Assembly (NCBI RefSeq): GCF_051175565.1
Contig: NZ_CP195105.1
Coordinates: 930,001-994,000 of the forward strand
DNA length: 64,000 bases
DNA from: Daejeonia sp002484105
GTDB lineage: Bacteria > Bacteroidota > Bacteroidia > Flavobacteriales > Weeksellaceae
Reading direction: 5' to 3'
In this document: piece after piece, positions 1 to 9,186 of the stretch
Layout of the letters: every line of letters begins with the position of its first letter
Position numbering within the stretch: position 1 is the first letter of the stretch
Translations under genes and position numbers: made by a program
Notes under the pieces: generated by a model
What the model saw: only the letters and a program-made list of their open reading frames with translations
What the model was told of the DNA's origin: nothing
The model's database searches: none

Positions 1-777
1 GAACATTATTTTCAAAGTTCGGGAACAACACAAATGACGGTGCGATCTAAACATTTCATCGCTGATTTTTCTTTGTACGAAGAAAGTATGTACAGGAGTT
101 TTGAACAATTTATCGGAAAACCAGAAGATTTCATTTTCTTGGGTTTGCTGCCGAATTATTCCGAAAATCCACACTCTTCATTAATTTACATGGTCGATTA
201 TTTGATGAAGAAATCGGGTAAAAAAGAGAATGGCTATTTTTTATACAATCACGCAGAACTTTTTGATTTGCTTCAGACTTTAAAGGATAAAAAAGTGATT
301 CTTTTCGGAGTTTCCTTTGCCTTGCTGGACTTTCTGGATTTTTTGAAAGAACATACTTCCGGACTTCCGGATTTTCAGACTTCCGGACTTTCAATCATCG
401 AAACTGGTGGTATGAAAGGCCGAAAAGAAGAAATGACCAAAGATGAATTGTTAACCATTTTTAAAAGTGGTTTTAAAACGGAGCACATTTTTTCAGAATA
501 TTCCATGACGGAACTGCTTTCACAAGCGTATTCTTTAGGTGAAAACATCTATCAGAGTCCGAACTGGATGCGAATTTTAATCCGAAACACCGAAGATCCG
601 TTTTCGTATGTAGAAGCAGAAAAAACTGGTGCAATCAATATCATCGATCTGGCGAACCGACATTCGTGTTCGTTTATTGCAACACAGGATTTGGGGAAGA
701 AAAGCGCTGAAGGTTTTCAGGTTTTAGGAAGAATAGACCATTCCGATATTCGCGGGTGCAGTTTGTTGGTTTCGTAA
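1..777 (+). CDS. LuxE/PaaK-like acyl-protein synthetase, 5' truncated
   Basis: The reading frame is open from the first base, so the gene begins upstream of the window; the first ATG (34) is internal. Bases 16-30 encode S-S-G-T-T, the phosphate-binding loop of the acyl-activating (AMP-forming) superfamily. Further on are E-T-G-G-M-K-G-R (about residues 127-134 of the fragment) and Y-S-M-T-E, which match the LuxE-type blocks T-G-G-x-K-G and Y-G-M-T-E. Family knowledge: LuxE-like enzymes activate a carboxylate with ATP and transfer the acyl group. In Bacteroidota they run to about 325 residues, so roughly 65-70 residues are missing here. The substrate cannot be inferred. It converges on the aquaporin gene. 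Family call is good; function is open. Confidence 0.8.
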   Translation, partial: EHYFQSSGTTQMTVRSKHFIADFSLYEESMYRSFEQFIGKPEDFIFLGLLPNYSENPHSSLIYMVDYLMKKSGKKENGYFLYNHAELFDLLQTLKDKKVILFGVSFALLDFLDFLKEHTSGLPDFQTSGLSIIETGGMKGRKEEMTKDELLTIFKSGFKTEHIFSEYSMTELLSQAYSLGENIYQSPNWMRILIRNTEDPFSYVEAEKTGAINIIDLANRHSCSFIATQDLGKKSAEGFQVLGRIDHSDIRGCSLLVS

Positions 778-794
778 GTTTTAGGGCAAAAAAA

Positions 795-827
795 AACTTT
801 GGAGAAGTGCTGCACTTTTCCAAAGTT
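795..827 (-). terminator. Terminator hairpin between converging genes
   Basis: A 16-bp stem (795-810 with 812-827, one G-U pair) is followed on the minus strand by a run of nine T. It is read best as the terminator of the leftward aquaporin gene, although a MITE-like element now separates the two. Confidence 0.75.
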
Positions 828-853
828 GAAGATATTTTGTTTACTATTTTTTA

Positions 854-1045
854 GAGCCTGTTTAAATTTTATTGCTAAAAATTTTTATAGGTATTTTGAG
901 ATGGATTTTTTGCTTCATATTTGCAGATTTAGCGGGCTAAATCAAAAATAGGAAGTAGAAAATACGCTCAAAAGAGCATTAAAATTTAGCAAAGATGATT
1001 TCCTGAGGCTATATAAAAAATTTCGGTAAAATTTTAAACAGGCTC
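854..1045. mobile_element. MITE-like element, 192 bp, with TTA target duplication
   Basis: The ends are inverted repeats: GAGCCTGTTTAAA at 854-866 and its exact complement at 1033-1045, with imperfect similarity for about 20 bp more. Both outer edges carry TTA (851-853 and 1046-1048), a 3-bp direct repeat that fits a target-site duplication of the TNA type made by some IS5-group elements. There is no transposase gene inside, so it would be non-autonomous. An 8-bp palindrome (926-933 with 936-943) lies in the middle. The right-hand TTA is, read on the minus strand, the TAA stop codon of the aquaporin gene. Confidence 0.7.
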
Positions 1046-1783
1046 TTAATGTTCAGCGACGGCATTTTGATCGCTCTGAAGGAGAAATCTGTAGATCAGC
1101 CCTCCAACAATTCCTCCCAAAATCGGCGCTACCCAGAACAACCAAAGTTGCTGAATCGCCAAACCACCAACGAAAACCGCCTGCGAAAGGGATCTTGCAG
1201 GATTTACCGAAGTATTGGTAATGGGGATGCAGATTAGATGAATCAGTGTCAGACAAAGACCGATGGCAATGCCTGCGAATTTTCCGTTGGCAAATTTGTC
1301 TGTTGCACCCATAATGACAATCAGGAAAAACGCCGTCAGCAAAAATTCTGCAAGAAAGGCTGCACCCATAGAGTAACTTTTCCCGAAATATACGGCTTCA
1401 CCATAGAAGTTGGTTGCAAAAGAACCTGGAGCCGAAAAATCCGGGCTTCCCGAACCGCTCAGTATCGCATAAAGGCATGCTGCAGCTCCAATAGCTCCCA
1501 GACACTGGGCAACGATGTAAGGAATCAGTTCTTTTGCGGAAAAACGTCCGCCGGCAACCAGACCAAAAGATACAGCAGGGTTGAAATGTCCACCCGAAAT
1601 ATGACCCACAGCATACGCCATTGTAAGCACGGTAAGCCCAAATGCCAGCGCTACGCCTAAAAGGAGAATGCCAATCTGCCCCGTACTGGCAGGGGCGATC
1701 TGTGATGCAAAAATGGCAGCTCCACAGCCACCGAAAACGAGCCAGAATGTGCCGAAAAATTCAGCAAATAATTTTTTACTCAT
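1046..1783 (-). CDS. aqpZ: Aquaporin Z-type water channel
   Basis: Major intrinsic protein of about 245 residues with both hallmark NPA boxes: H-F-N-P-A-V after the second membrane segment and S-V-N-P-A-R-S after the fifth. Six hydrophobic segments are visible. It conducts water across the inner membrane; the short loops and single-digit C-terminal tail after the last helix match AqpZ (231 residues in E. coli) rather than glycerol facilitators. I start at the ATG at 1783 (M-S-K-K-L-F); a longer frame adds 16 residues unlike the family. The stop codon lies in the target duplication of the element at 854-1045, so the last residues and the 3' untranslated region may have been altered by that insertion. 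Confidence 0.93.
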   Translation of the reverse strand: MSKKLFAEFFGTFWLVFGGCGAAIFASQIAPASTGQIGILLLGVALAFGLTVLTMAYAVGHISGGHFNPAVSFGLVAGGRFSAKELIPYIVAQCLGAIGAAACLYAILSGSGSPDFSAPGSFATNFYGEAVYFGKSYSMGAAFLAEFLLTAFFLIVIMGATDKFANGKFAGIAIGLCLTLIHLICIPITNTSVNPARSLSQAVFVGGLAIQQLWLFWVAPILGGIVGGLIYRFLLQSDQNAVAEH

Positions 1784-1940
1784 AATTCTAATGTTTTTAA
1801 TAACAATCAAATTTAGAATTTTTTTTACCATATTGCTGTCTTTTTCTTTTGTTTTTCGCTTTTATCGGTGATCCTGCGGTTTTATCCGGTGGTTTTAGAG
1901 ATGAATTGCTTAACTTTAGGCGGTTGTAAAATCTGATGGA

Positions 1941-2663
1941 ATGAAAACTCCCGGAAAACTGAAATTCATCCTGTGGCTCGGAGGAGCTGTATTGCTTTTG
2001 ATGATCGTTATGCTCATCTATCAACTGATGCAGAGCCCGTCTTCCGGAGCCATCATGACACTCGTGATGCTGATGGTCGGCTTGCTTTTGGGCGGTGTGA
2101 TAGCATTTCTCGCTTCGGGCAAATTCAGTGCGCAGCCACCCATAATACGGGAAGATTCCCATACGATTGCCGAGAGCATGCGGAAAGTCTTCAAAGTGGT
2201 TACTGCAGAAGGGCATTTCAACGAAATTTATAATTATGAAGAAACCTCCAGGATTTTCAATTTTATTCCATCAAAGAAAAGGGCACTGGTAATTGTTCAG
2301 GCTAAGATTCTGATTGGTTATGATTTTGAAAAATTCCGGTGGCAGTTTGACGCCGAAACCCGAAAACTCAGACTTTTGGAATTTCCTCCACCCGAAATTC
2401 TCTCTACAGAAACCGACTATAAATACTATAATATCGAAGAACAGTTTTTTAATCTTTTCAGCAAGGATGATCTGGCAAAAATCCAGCAGAATGGTAAAAA
2501 ACAGGTGATCGAAGCTGCCAAAAAATCCCATCTTCCCGAAGTGGCGGCAGAGCAAATGCGGACACTTCTCAGTGAGCTTCTTGAAACCAAAAATATCACG
2601 CTCGAGAATCCGTCTGTCATTGCCGAATCTCAGCACCGTGTTGAATATCATCCGGAAAATTAA
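1941..2663 (+). CDS. DUF4230 family membrane-anchored protein
   Basis: 240 residues. Two hydrophobic segments near the N-terminus (about residues 10-27 and 36-56) anchor it in the inner membrane, followed by a soluble domain of about 170 residues that resembles DUF4230, a family widespread in Bacteroidota and Firmicutes with no assigned function. The domain has the expected pattern: a beta-rich part (about 95-150) and a helical tail ending in conserved L-L-S-E-L-L. The C-terminal helix is charged. It stands alone between the divergent aquaporin gene and the next rightward gene. No catalytic motif is seen. Confidence 0.75.
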   Translation: MKTPGKLKFILWLGGAVLLLMIVMLIYQLMQSPSSGAIMTLVMLMVGLLLGGVIAFLASGKFSAQPPIIREDSHTIAESMRKVFKVVTAEGHFNEIYNYEETSRIFNFIPSKKRALVIVQAKILIGYDFEKFRWQFDAETRKLRLLEFPPPEILSTETDYKYYNIEEQFFNLFSKDDLAKIQQNGKKQVIEAAKKSHLPEVAAEQMRTLLSELLETKNITLENPSVIAESQHRVEYHPEN

Positions 2664-2714
2664 ATTTTTGGATTTTTTCCTGCTCAGGCAAAGAAAGTTT
2701 GGTATATAAAAACT

Positions 2715-2722
2715 TAATTTTG
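2715..2722 (+). promoter_or_regulatory. -7 box of the M15-like peptidase gene
   Basis: TAATTTTG fits the Bacteroidota -7 consensus TAnnTTTG and lies 55 bp before the ATG at 2778. A TTTG lies at 2698-2701, slightly closer than the usual -33 spacing. Confidence 0.5.
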
Positions 2723-2777
2723 TGACGTTTTTTGTAAACGGAAACTTTCCGGAAGTTTCTATACAGAATTTTTTGTC

Positions 2778-3386
2778 ATGTTGAAAAAGCTGATTTTTAT
2801 TTTTACTGTACTGTTCTTTACCCATGCCTTTTCACAGCAGATTCCCTGTTACGACCTCGATCAGGTACTGAAAGTGGAGCCAACACCGCTTTACAAGCTC
2901 CATATTGATGCTTCCAGGAGCTACCGCATCAGGATCTTGAAAAATGTCGCCACTATACAGCAGTATATCAATAAAGGGAAACTGAAATCTGTTAACAGAA
3001 AATCACGGGGCTACCGCATACAGAATCTGGAACACAGCCGCCCTTTCCTGACAGGGAAAGCCAGAATTATTCTGGAAAAAATGGGTGCACGCTTTGCAAA
3101 GGAGTCTGCCGGGCATTATTTTACGGTTTCTTCCGTGACGCGAACGCTGGAAGACCAGTGCCGCCTGCGTCGGGTCAATCCTAACGCATCACTCGGGATC
3201 AGTGCGCACAACTATGGCAATGCGTATGATATTTCGTATGTACGTTTTGACGGCAAACTGAAAAAAAATCCCGGACTTGAAAAGAAACTTGAAGAGGTTC
3301 TGGAGTTCTACCGCAGGCTCGGCAGGATTCTTTATATCAAAGAAAAGCAACAGGCATGCTATCATATTACAGTACTCAACTACTGA
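2778..3386 (+). CDS. Exported M15-like peptidase (DUF5715 type)
   Basis: 202 residues with a signal peptide (about 1-20, ending A-F-S-Q). The core has S-S-V-T-R-T (118-123), S-A-H-N-Y-G-N-A-Y-D-I (H144, D151) and C-Y-H-I-T-V (H196). This is the H-x6-D...H zinc-ligand layout of M15 D,D-peptidases and related lysins, so all three predicted metal ligands are present. I infer a periplasmic enzyme that acts on peptidoglycan peptides. Family knowledge: Bacteroidota members are often filed as DUF5715. It sits 57 bp upstream of the ABC-F gene, but that gene has its own -7 box. Whether the substrate is D-Ala-D-Ala or something else cannot be read from sequence. Confidence 0.75.
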   Translation: MLKKLIFIFTVLFFTHAFSQQIPCYDLDQVLKVEPTPLYKLHIDASRSYRIRILKNVATIQQYINKGKLKSVNRKSRGYRIQNLEHSRPFLTGKARIILEKMGARFAKESAGHYFTVSSVTRTLEDQCRLRRVNPNASLGISAHNYGNAYDISYVRFDGKLKKNPGLEKKLEEVLEFYRRLGRILYIKEKQQACYHITVLNY

Positions 3387-3409
3387 TTCGTGGTTCCGTA
3401 TCTTTTCCG

Positions 3410-3417
3410 TACTTTTG
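3410..3417 (+). promoter_or_regulatory. -7 box of the ABC-F gene
   Basis: TACTTTTG matches TAnnTTTG and is 26 bp before the ATG at 3444, which gives a short leader. Confidence 0.6.
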
Positions 3418-3443
3418 CACTTTCATAAAATTATATACCAGTT

Positions 3444-5399
3444 ATGCTTTCAGTTCAGGGATTAGGGCTGCATCATTCGGGAAATTATCTGTTCCGTGAT
3501 GTCAACTTCACCATCAAAAGAAATGACAAAATCGGACTTGTCGGGAAAAATGGCGCCGGCAAATCAACACTTCTGAAAATTCTTTCCGGAGAAATCAATT
3601 TCTTTGAAGGCAATGTCGTGCCCGAAGGCAATATCACCATCGGATTCCTGAAGCAGGATCTTGATTTTGTTAAAGGAAGAACCGTCTGGGAAGAGACCAT
3701 GCAGGCCTTTGAGCAGATCAACGCCTGGAAAAACGAACTGGATGATGTAAACGAGCAGCTCGCCATACGCACCGATTACGAAAGCGAAGGATACAGCGAC
3801 CTTATCCACAGGATGACCGATCTGAATGATCTTCTCCAGCATCATGATGCCTATAACCTGGAAGGTGATATTGAAAAAGTGCTGCTTGGCCTTGGCTTTA
3901 AAGCGGATGATTTTGATCGTCTGACGGATGAATTTTCCGGAGGTTGGCGGATGAGAATTGAGCTGGCCAAACTTCTCCTTCAGAACAATGATTTGCTGCT
4001 GCTCGACGAACCTACCAACCACCTTGATATGGAAAGTATCATCTGGCTGGAAAATTTTCTGAAAGACTATTCCGGAGCCATCGTGCTCGTGAGCCATGAC
4101 AAACAGTTTATGACCGCCGTCTGCAACCGTACTTTTGACGTCAACAACCGGAAAATTGACGATTATAAAGCCAACTATACCAAATATCTGGAACTGAGAA
4201 AAGACCGCCGCGAAAAACTGATGCAAGCGAAGAAAAACCAGGATGCCGAAATCAAACAGATGGAAGACAATATCAACCGCTTCCGCGCCAGCGCTACCAA
4301 AGCTTCCTTCGCACAGTCCCTGATCAAACGTCTGGACAAAATCGAACGTATCGAGATTGACAATGAAGATATTTCCAAATTCAATATCCGTTTCCAGCAA
4401 AGCATCGTGCCGGGAAAAGTGATTTTTGAGGCTGAACATCTCGGCAAATCTTATGGTGACAAAAAGGTTTTTGATGAAGTGAACTTTTTTGTAGAACGTG
4501 GCGACCGTATTGCGCTGCTCGGACAGAACGGACAGGGGAAAACGACACTTGCCAAAATCCTTTCCGGCGTGATAAAAGATTACAGTGGCGAATGGAAACT
4601 TGGCCATAACGTGAATATCGGTTATTTTGCACAAAATCAGGAAGAAGTTCTTGATCCGAACAAAACCGTACTTCAGGAAGCAGAAGATGCTGCCACGGAA
4701 GAAACCCGCCCGCGTGTCCGCGATCTGCTGGGAAGTTTCCTGTTTTCCGGAGAAGATGTCGAAAAGAAAACCCGCGTACTTTCGGGAGGCGAGCGTAACC
4801 GCCTTGCATTGTGTAAGCTGCTGCTGCGCCCGTTTAATACGCTGATTATGGACGAACCTACCAACCATCTCGATATCCAGTCGAAGGAAATTATCAAACT
4901 CGCTCTGCAGAAATATGACGGTACACTGATTGTGATCTCGCACGACCGTGAATTCCTTCAAGGGCTTGCCGACAAAATATTTGAGTTCCGTAACGGCAAA
5001 ATGAAAGAATTTCTCGGGAACATTGATGAATATCTTGATTACCGCCAGAAGGAAAGTATCCGCGAAATATCGATGGAAAAAGCTAAACTGGACAACCGGA
5101 AAGAGCATAAGGAAATTCCTGCTGCCGGCATCCAGACTGCCGTACCCGAAGTGGTGAAGGACGCAGAAAGCGCTGTTTCTCAAAAGTTTGTCAGCAAGGA
5201 ACAGAAACAGATCCGGAATAAAATTAAAAAAATTGAAGAGAAAATTTCGGACTTGGAAGCAGATATCGAAACTTTCGAAAAAGATTTTACCAAAACCAAT
5301 CCTTCTGAAGAAATTCTGGAGACCTACAATGCAAAAAAAGAAGCGCTGGATATGGCGCTTCAGGAATGGGAATATCTTGGTGCCCAGCTGGAAGATTGA
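3444..5399 (+). CDS. ABC-F family ATPase (ribosome-associated)
   Basis: 651 residues with two ABC ATPase domains and no membrane segments, the layout of ABC-F proteins. Domain 1 (about 1-250): Walker A G-K-N-G-A-G-K-S-T, signature F-S-G-G-W, Walker B L-L-L-L-D-E-P-T-N-H-L-D. Domain 2 (about 315-540): Walker A G-Q-N-G-Q-G-K-T-T, signature L-S-G-G-E-R, Walker B L-I-M-D-E-P-T-N-H-L-D. A charged linker joins them, and residues 585-650 form a lysine/glutamate-rich coiled coil as in Uup/YheS-like members. Family knowledge: ABC-F proteins bind the ribosomal E site and resolve stalled or antibiotic-bound ribosomes. The exact subgroup cannot be set by eye. A long reading frame on the opposite strand is a by-product of this gene's codon use. 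Confidence 0.93.
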   Translation: MLSVQGLGLHHSGNYLFRDVNFTIKRNDKIGLVGKNGAGKSTLLKILSGEINFFEGNVVPEGNITIGFLKQDLDFVKGRTVWEETMQAFEQINAWKNELDDVNEQLAIRTDYESEGYSDLIHRMTDLNDLLQHHDAYNLEGDIEKVLLGLGFKADDFDRLTDEFSGGWRMRIELAKLLLQNNDLLLLDEPTNHLDMESIIWLENFLKDYSGAIVLVSHDKQFMTAVCNRTFDVNNRKIDDYKANYTKYLELRKDRREKLMQAKKNQDAEIKQMEDNINRFRASATKASFAQSLIKRLDKIERIEIDNEDISKFNIRFQQSIVPGKVIFEAEHLGKSYGDKKVFDEVNFFVERGDRIALLGQNGQGKTTLAKILSGVIKDYSGEWKLGHNVNIGYFAQNQEEVLDPNKTVLQEAEDAATEETRPRVRDLLGSFLFSGEDVEKKTRVLSGGERNRLALCKLLLRPFNTLIMDEPTNHLDIQSKEIIKLALQKYDGTLIVISHDREFLQGLADKIFEFRNGKMKEFLGNIDEYLDYRQKESIREISMEKAKLDNRKEHKEIPAAGIQTAVPEVVKDAESAVSQKFVSKEQKQIRNKIKKIEEKISDLEADIETFEKDFTKTNPSEEILETYNAKKEALDMALQEWEYLGAQLED

Positions 5400-5430
5400 T
5401 TCCGAACCGGATCATCTGCTGTTCTCAGGA

Positions 5431-6252
5431 TTATTTGCAGGCTTCTATTAGTTTGCTGATGAGTTTTTTGTCTATACCCAGTGATATTGCTCTGTTCAGG
5501 CTGTCGCAGGCTTCGGTTTTTTTCTGCATATTGAGAAGGATCTCAGCCTTAGTAACGTAGCCGTTTGCATAATTGGCATTCAGTGCAAGGGCTTTGTCGA
5601 TATTCGATATCGCTTCGTCATATTTTTTCTGTACGTTCAGGATGTCAGCAATATTGTTATAGAGTACGGGTTCTTTAGGGAAATCTTTCTGAAGCGAAGT
5701 ATAATCATCCAGAGCTTCCTGTATTTTCCCCTGCCTTTTCTTGATCAGTGCCAGATTGGCACGTGCCCCTACTGATTTTGGATTGACGGTGATGGCTTTG
5801 CTCAGGTCAGCATAAGCAAGATCTCTTTTACCCGTCATTTCGTAGAGTGTCGCCCGGTTGATGAGCAGATTGTCGTTTTCAGGCTGAAGTTCCAGAGCCT
5901 GAGAGTAGTAGCGGATGCCTTCTTCTGGCTGCCCGAGTTTGGTCTTCAGGCTGGCGATATTAGAGTAGGCCATCATGTTTTCAGGATCAGCTTTCAAAGC
6001 CTGATTGTAGTATTTCAGGGCCTCTTCATTTTTGTTCATTCTCCGTTCAATGGTTCCCATGTTGGAGAGGTAGACGGAAAGTTTTTTAGGATCTTTTTCA
6101 GTGTCAAGAAGCTGCAGGCTGTGCTTTTCGGCACAGGCATAATCATTTTGAGCCATGCAGGTCTCAATAGATTTGATAATGTCAGAAGTGGAGGCCTGAG
6201 AAAACATGAATGCCGAAACAAGCATCATGGCTGAAGTCAATAAAATTTTCAT
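5431..6252 (-). CDS. Exported tetratricopeptide-repeat protein
   Basis: 273 residues with a signal peptide (about 1-20, M-F-S-Q-A-S). Most of the chain is made of TPR units: repeats such as A-L-K-Y-Y-N-Q-A-L-K-A-D-P-E-N and G-I-R-Y-Y-S-Q-A-L-E-L-Q-P-E-N recur every 34 residues from about 75 to 245. Such periplasmic or outer-membrane-associated TPR proteins serve as scaffolds in Bacteroidota; no partner is evident here. The C-terminus ends in a cysteine-lysine pair. It converges on the ABC-F gene with a 31-bp gap and has its own promoter. Confidence 0.85.
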   Translation of the reverse strand: MKILLTSAMMLVSAFMFSQASTSDIIKSIETCMAQNDYACAEKHSLQLLDTEKDPKKLSVYLSNMGTIERRMNKNEEALKYYNQALKADPENMMAYSNIASLKTKLGQPEEGIRYYSQALELQPENDNLLINRATLYEMTGKRDLAYADLSKAITVNPKSVGARANLALIKKRQGKIQEALDDYTSLQKDFPKEPVLYNNIADILNVQKKYDEAISNIDKALALNANYANGYVTKAEILLNMQKKTEACDSLNRAISLGIDKKLISKLIEACK

Positions 6253-6329
6253 CGTGTGTGTGTTGTGTGTTTTTGAGCGTTTCCGAATGACAGACTCACG
6301 AGCCTGACGTTCAGGAAATTCGTCTGCCG

Positions 6330-6337
6330 CAAATATA
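6330..6337 (-). promoter_or_regulatory. -7 box of the TPR gene
   Basis: Read on the minus strand this is TATATTTG, a perfect TAnnTTTG, 78 bp before the ATG at 6252. Confidence 0.6.
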
Positions 6338-6446
6338 AATATATTTTTAAAAATATGCTACTACTGGTTTTTCTTCTTTCATCTTCCGTGTGAGGCCATA
6401 TTTTCGTTGATATTTTAGTAATTTTAGGGCATTAATTTTAATCGGA

Positions 6447-8600
6447 ATGAAATTCTTTACTTTTACATTTTTTCTTCTCGCGGGTTCCTCCCTCTGCTTT
6501 TCCCAGCATCAGAAATATACAATGGCAGAGGCCGTCAATGGTTTGCGAAGCAATCTCGCTGTTGAAAATCTCTCGCAGCCGTCATGGCTTGGCAATACCG
6601 ATCAGCTAGCCTATCGCAAAGGCAACGCTTATTTTGTCTCCGCCGCGCATACTGCAAAAACAGATACACTGGTGTCTCTGCACCATATAAACCTTACCCT
6701 TCCTTCATCGGGCAAACTAGAATCCATACCTTCCATTACCTTTAATGACGACAGGACAGCCTTTTACAGGACGGATTCTACCTACTGGAAGTTGGAGAAA
6801 AACAACACAGGCTGGCAAGTAAAGAAATGGTTTTCTGTTCCTGCCGGGGCAGATAATGTTACCTTAAGCAAAAATCAGGAAGTGGTGGTGTATACCCTCA
6901 AAAACAATCTGTTGATGCAGCAGGGATCCAGAATAATCCGGATTACTGCCGATCAGAATGAAGATATTGTGAATGGTGTTGCCGTACACCGCAATGAGTT
7001 TGGTATCGATCGAGGGATCTTTATTTCTCCCGATGGCAACAGAATCGCCTTCTACAGAATGGATCAGACCATGGTGAAGGATTATCCGATAATCGACTGG
7101 TCGGTAACGCCCGCGGTCAATCACCTTATAAAATATCCGATGGCCGGGCAGGCATCTCATGAAGTGAAACTTGGCGTTTATGATATCCGCTCCGGGAAAA
7201 CTGTTTTTCTGAATACTGCCGGACCGAAAGACCAGTATCTGACAGCAGTGACCTGGAGTCCGGATTCCCGGAATATCTTTGTCGGTATCCTGAACCGGGA
7301 CCAGAACGATATGAAAATGAATATGTACGAAGCCAAAAGCGGCAACCTCATAAAGACTCTGTTTGAAGAAACTTCGGACAAATATGTGGAACCCCAGCAT
7401 CCGCTGGTTTTCCTTCCGGGATCAGACAAAGATTTTATCTGGCAGAGCCAGCGCACCGGCTACAATCATCTTTTTCTTTACAATACAGACAAAGGCTTCG
7501 TGCGCCAGGTGACCAAAGGTGACTGGCTGGTGACAGATGTTATGGGATTCAATGCCCGGAAAAACGAAATTTATTTTGCTTCCACTAAGGAGACACCGCT
7601 GGAGCGGCATCTTTATAAAATCAGCTATGATGGCTCCGGGCTCAAAAGACTTGATAAAACTACAGGGATGCATGTTGGCATCCTTTCTCCCACCGGAGAT
7701 TTTCTTTATGACAGCTTTGCCAGTTCCGATGTTCCGAGAAATATCAGTCTGCTCAATACACACAGTCTGAAATCTACAACCTTACTCAACGCAAAAGATC
7801 CGCTCAGGAATTATGACCGCCCTGAAATCAGAAATATTACTCTGAAGGCTGATGATGGAACGCCGCTGTACGGAAAACTGATGCTGCCCGCAGATTTTGA
7901 TCCGGCAAAGAAATACCCGGTGATTGTCTATCTGTACAATGGTCCGCATCTGCAGCTGATTACCAATACATTCCCAGCATCCGGAAACCTCTGGTACGAG
8001 TATATGACACAGAATGGCTATCTGGTTTTCTCAATGGACGGAAGAGGCTCTTCCAATCGTGGGATGAAATTCGAGCAGGCTGTATTCCGTCAACTGGGAG
8101 AAGTGGAAATGAAAGACCAGCTGAAAGGTGTGGAATATCTGAAATCGCTTCCTTATGTGGATGCAGATCGGATGGGCGTGCATGGATGGAGTTTCGGAGG
8201 TTTTATGACGACCAGTCTCATGCTGAAATATCCCGAGGTTTTCAAAGCTGCGGTTGCCGGTGGCCCGGTAATGGACTGGAGTCTGTACGAAGTGATGTAT
8301 ACAGAACGCTATATGGATACGCCACAAACCAACCCGGATGGGTATGCCAATGCAGCACTTTTCGACAAAGTACAGAATCTGAAAGGGCATCTGATGCTCA
8401 TCCACGGCACTCAGGATGATGTTGTGGTTTGGCAGCACTCTGTCAAATTCCTGAAATCTGCGGTAGACCATGGTGTTCAGCTGGATTATTTCATATATCC
8501 CGGGCATCAGCATAATGTACTCGGCAAAGACCGCGTTCATCTGATGCAGAAAGTCACCGATTATTTTGATCACTACCTCAAAAAAAGTCCGAAACCATAA
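6447..8600 (+). CDS. Dipeptidyl peptidase IV-type serine peptidase (S9B)
   Basis: 717 residues with a signal peptide (about 1-20). Residues 60-480 are the beta-propeller domain (DPPIV N-terminal) and 490-715 the alpha/beta-hydrolase domain. The catalytic triad is readable: S582 in G-W-S-F-G-G, D657 in H-G-T-Q-D-D, and H687 in P-G-H-Q-H. The S9B subfamily releases X-Pro or X-Ala dipeptides from the N-terminus of peptides. Secreted or periplasmic DPPs work with other peptidases in amino-acid-using Bacteroidota. The substrate residue preference cannot be set by eye. The gene is monocistronic and is followed by a hairpin at 8607-8635. Confidence 0.92.
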   Translation: MKFFTFTFFLLAGSSLCFSQHQKYTMAEAVNGLRSNLAVENLSQPSWLGNTDQLAYRKGNAYFVSAAHTAKTDTLVSLHHINLTLPSSGKLESIPSITFNDDRTAFYRTDSTYWKLEKNNTGWQVKKWFSVPAGADNVTLSKNQEVVVYTLKNNLLMQQGSRIIRITADQNEDIVNGVAVHRNEFGIDRGIFISPDGNRIAFYRMDQTMVKDYPIIDWSVTPAVNHLIKYPMAGQASHEVKLGVYDIRSGKTVFLNTAGPKDQYLTAVTWSPDSRNIFVGILNRDQNDMKMNMYEAKSGNLIKTLFEETSDKYVEPQHPLVFLPGSDKDFIWQSQRTGYNHLFLYNTDKGFVRQVTKGDWLVTDVMGFNARKNEIYFASTKETPLERHLYKISYDGSGLKRLDKTTGMHVGILSPTGDFLYDSFASSDVPRNISLLNTHSLKSTTLLNAKDPLRNYDRPEIRNITLKADDGTPLYGKLMLPADFDPAKKYPVIVYLYNGPHLQLITNTFPASGNLWYEYMTQNGYLVFSMDGRGSSNRGMKFEQAVFRQLGEVEMKDQLKGVEYLKSLPYVDADRMGVHGWSFGGFMTTSLMLKYPEVFKAAVAGGPVMDWSLYEVMYTERYMDTPQTNPDGYANAALFDKVQNLKGHLMLIHGTQDDVVVWQHSVKFLKSAVDHGVQLDYFIYPGHQHNVLGKDRVHLMQKVTDYFDHYLKKSPKP

Positions 8601-8606
8601 AAGAAA

Positions 8607-8635
8607 CAGGGCGGCTTTACAAGAAAGCCACCCTG
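8607..8635. terminator. Hairpin terminator after the S9 peptidase
   Basis: A 12-bp stem with one mismatch (8607-8618 with 8624-8635) starts 7 bp after the stop codon. The T-run is poor, so this is a likely rather than certain terminator. Confidence 0.55.
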
Positions 8636-9186
8636 CATGATATAATAATTGATATAGGGGCAAATTAAGTTGACATAAAGTGATTGGCAGATAACAAATT
8701 CACCGGAGCTGTGCTGTGCCTTCTTCATTCTCCTATGCATGGGGCAGCGGATTCCGGCGAATTTATTGATAGCTTATATGCTTTTTATTAAAAAAGAAGA
8801 ATACTGTGGGCCTCAGGAAATTTTCAACTGAAAACTACCATTTTACCGATAACCACTTCTCTAAAATAATCTTCCGCCTGTTTTGTCTTCTGCATTTTCC
8901 GCTTCCGGCAGGCTTTGCGAAAATCTCTGCGAGACCGCACAATATTATCCTTCCTTATGTGAAATTAATATAATCTGATATGAAGTTTTCTTCTTTGTCA
9001 GGTTTCACTTTCATTCATGTCAAGCAACGTTCTGATCTTCACCAAAAGACTTTTTGTTTTCTTTTGATGGCTCAAAGGTATTGTGCAGGGGTGGCATTTG
9101 AAAATATTTGATATTAACCGTGTATTTCTGTCGGTGAATCTGTACAAGTGTTAAAAAATCTGCAGAAATGTTAACGTCAGTTCTGT
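8636..9186. other. 551-bp gene-free stretch between converging genes
   Basis: I see no reading frame with family character, no tRNA fold and no repeat. Some short palindromes occur, such as a GTTAA/TTAAC pair near 9150-9172. As both flanking genes end here, no promoter is required. A small RNA cannot be excluded from sequence alone. Confidence 0.5.

Noticed and set aside
3564..5183. A 539-codon reading frame on the minus strand
   Set aside because: It lies entirely opposite the well-supported ABC-F gene. Its composition is that of a mirrored gene and it has no recognisable domain.
8636..9186. Possible small RNA or tRNA in the gene-free stretch
   Set aside because: No cloverleaf, conserved family or strong terminator pair was found.
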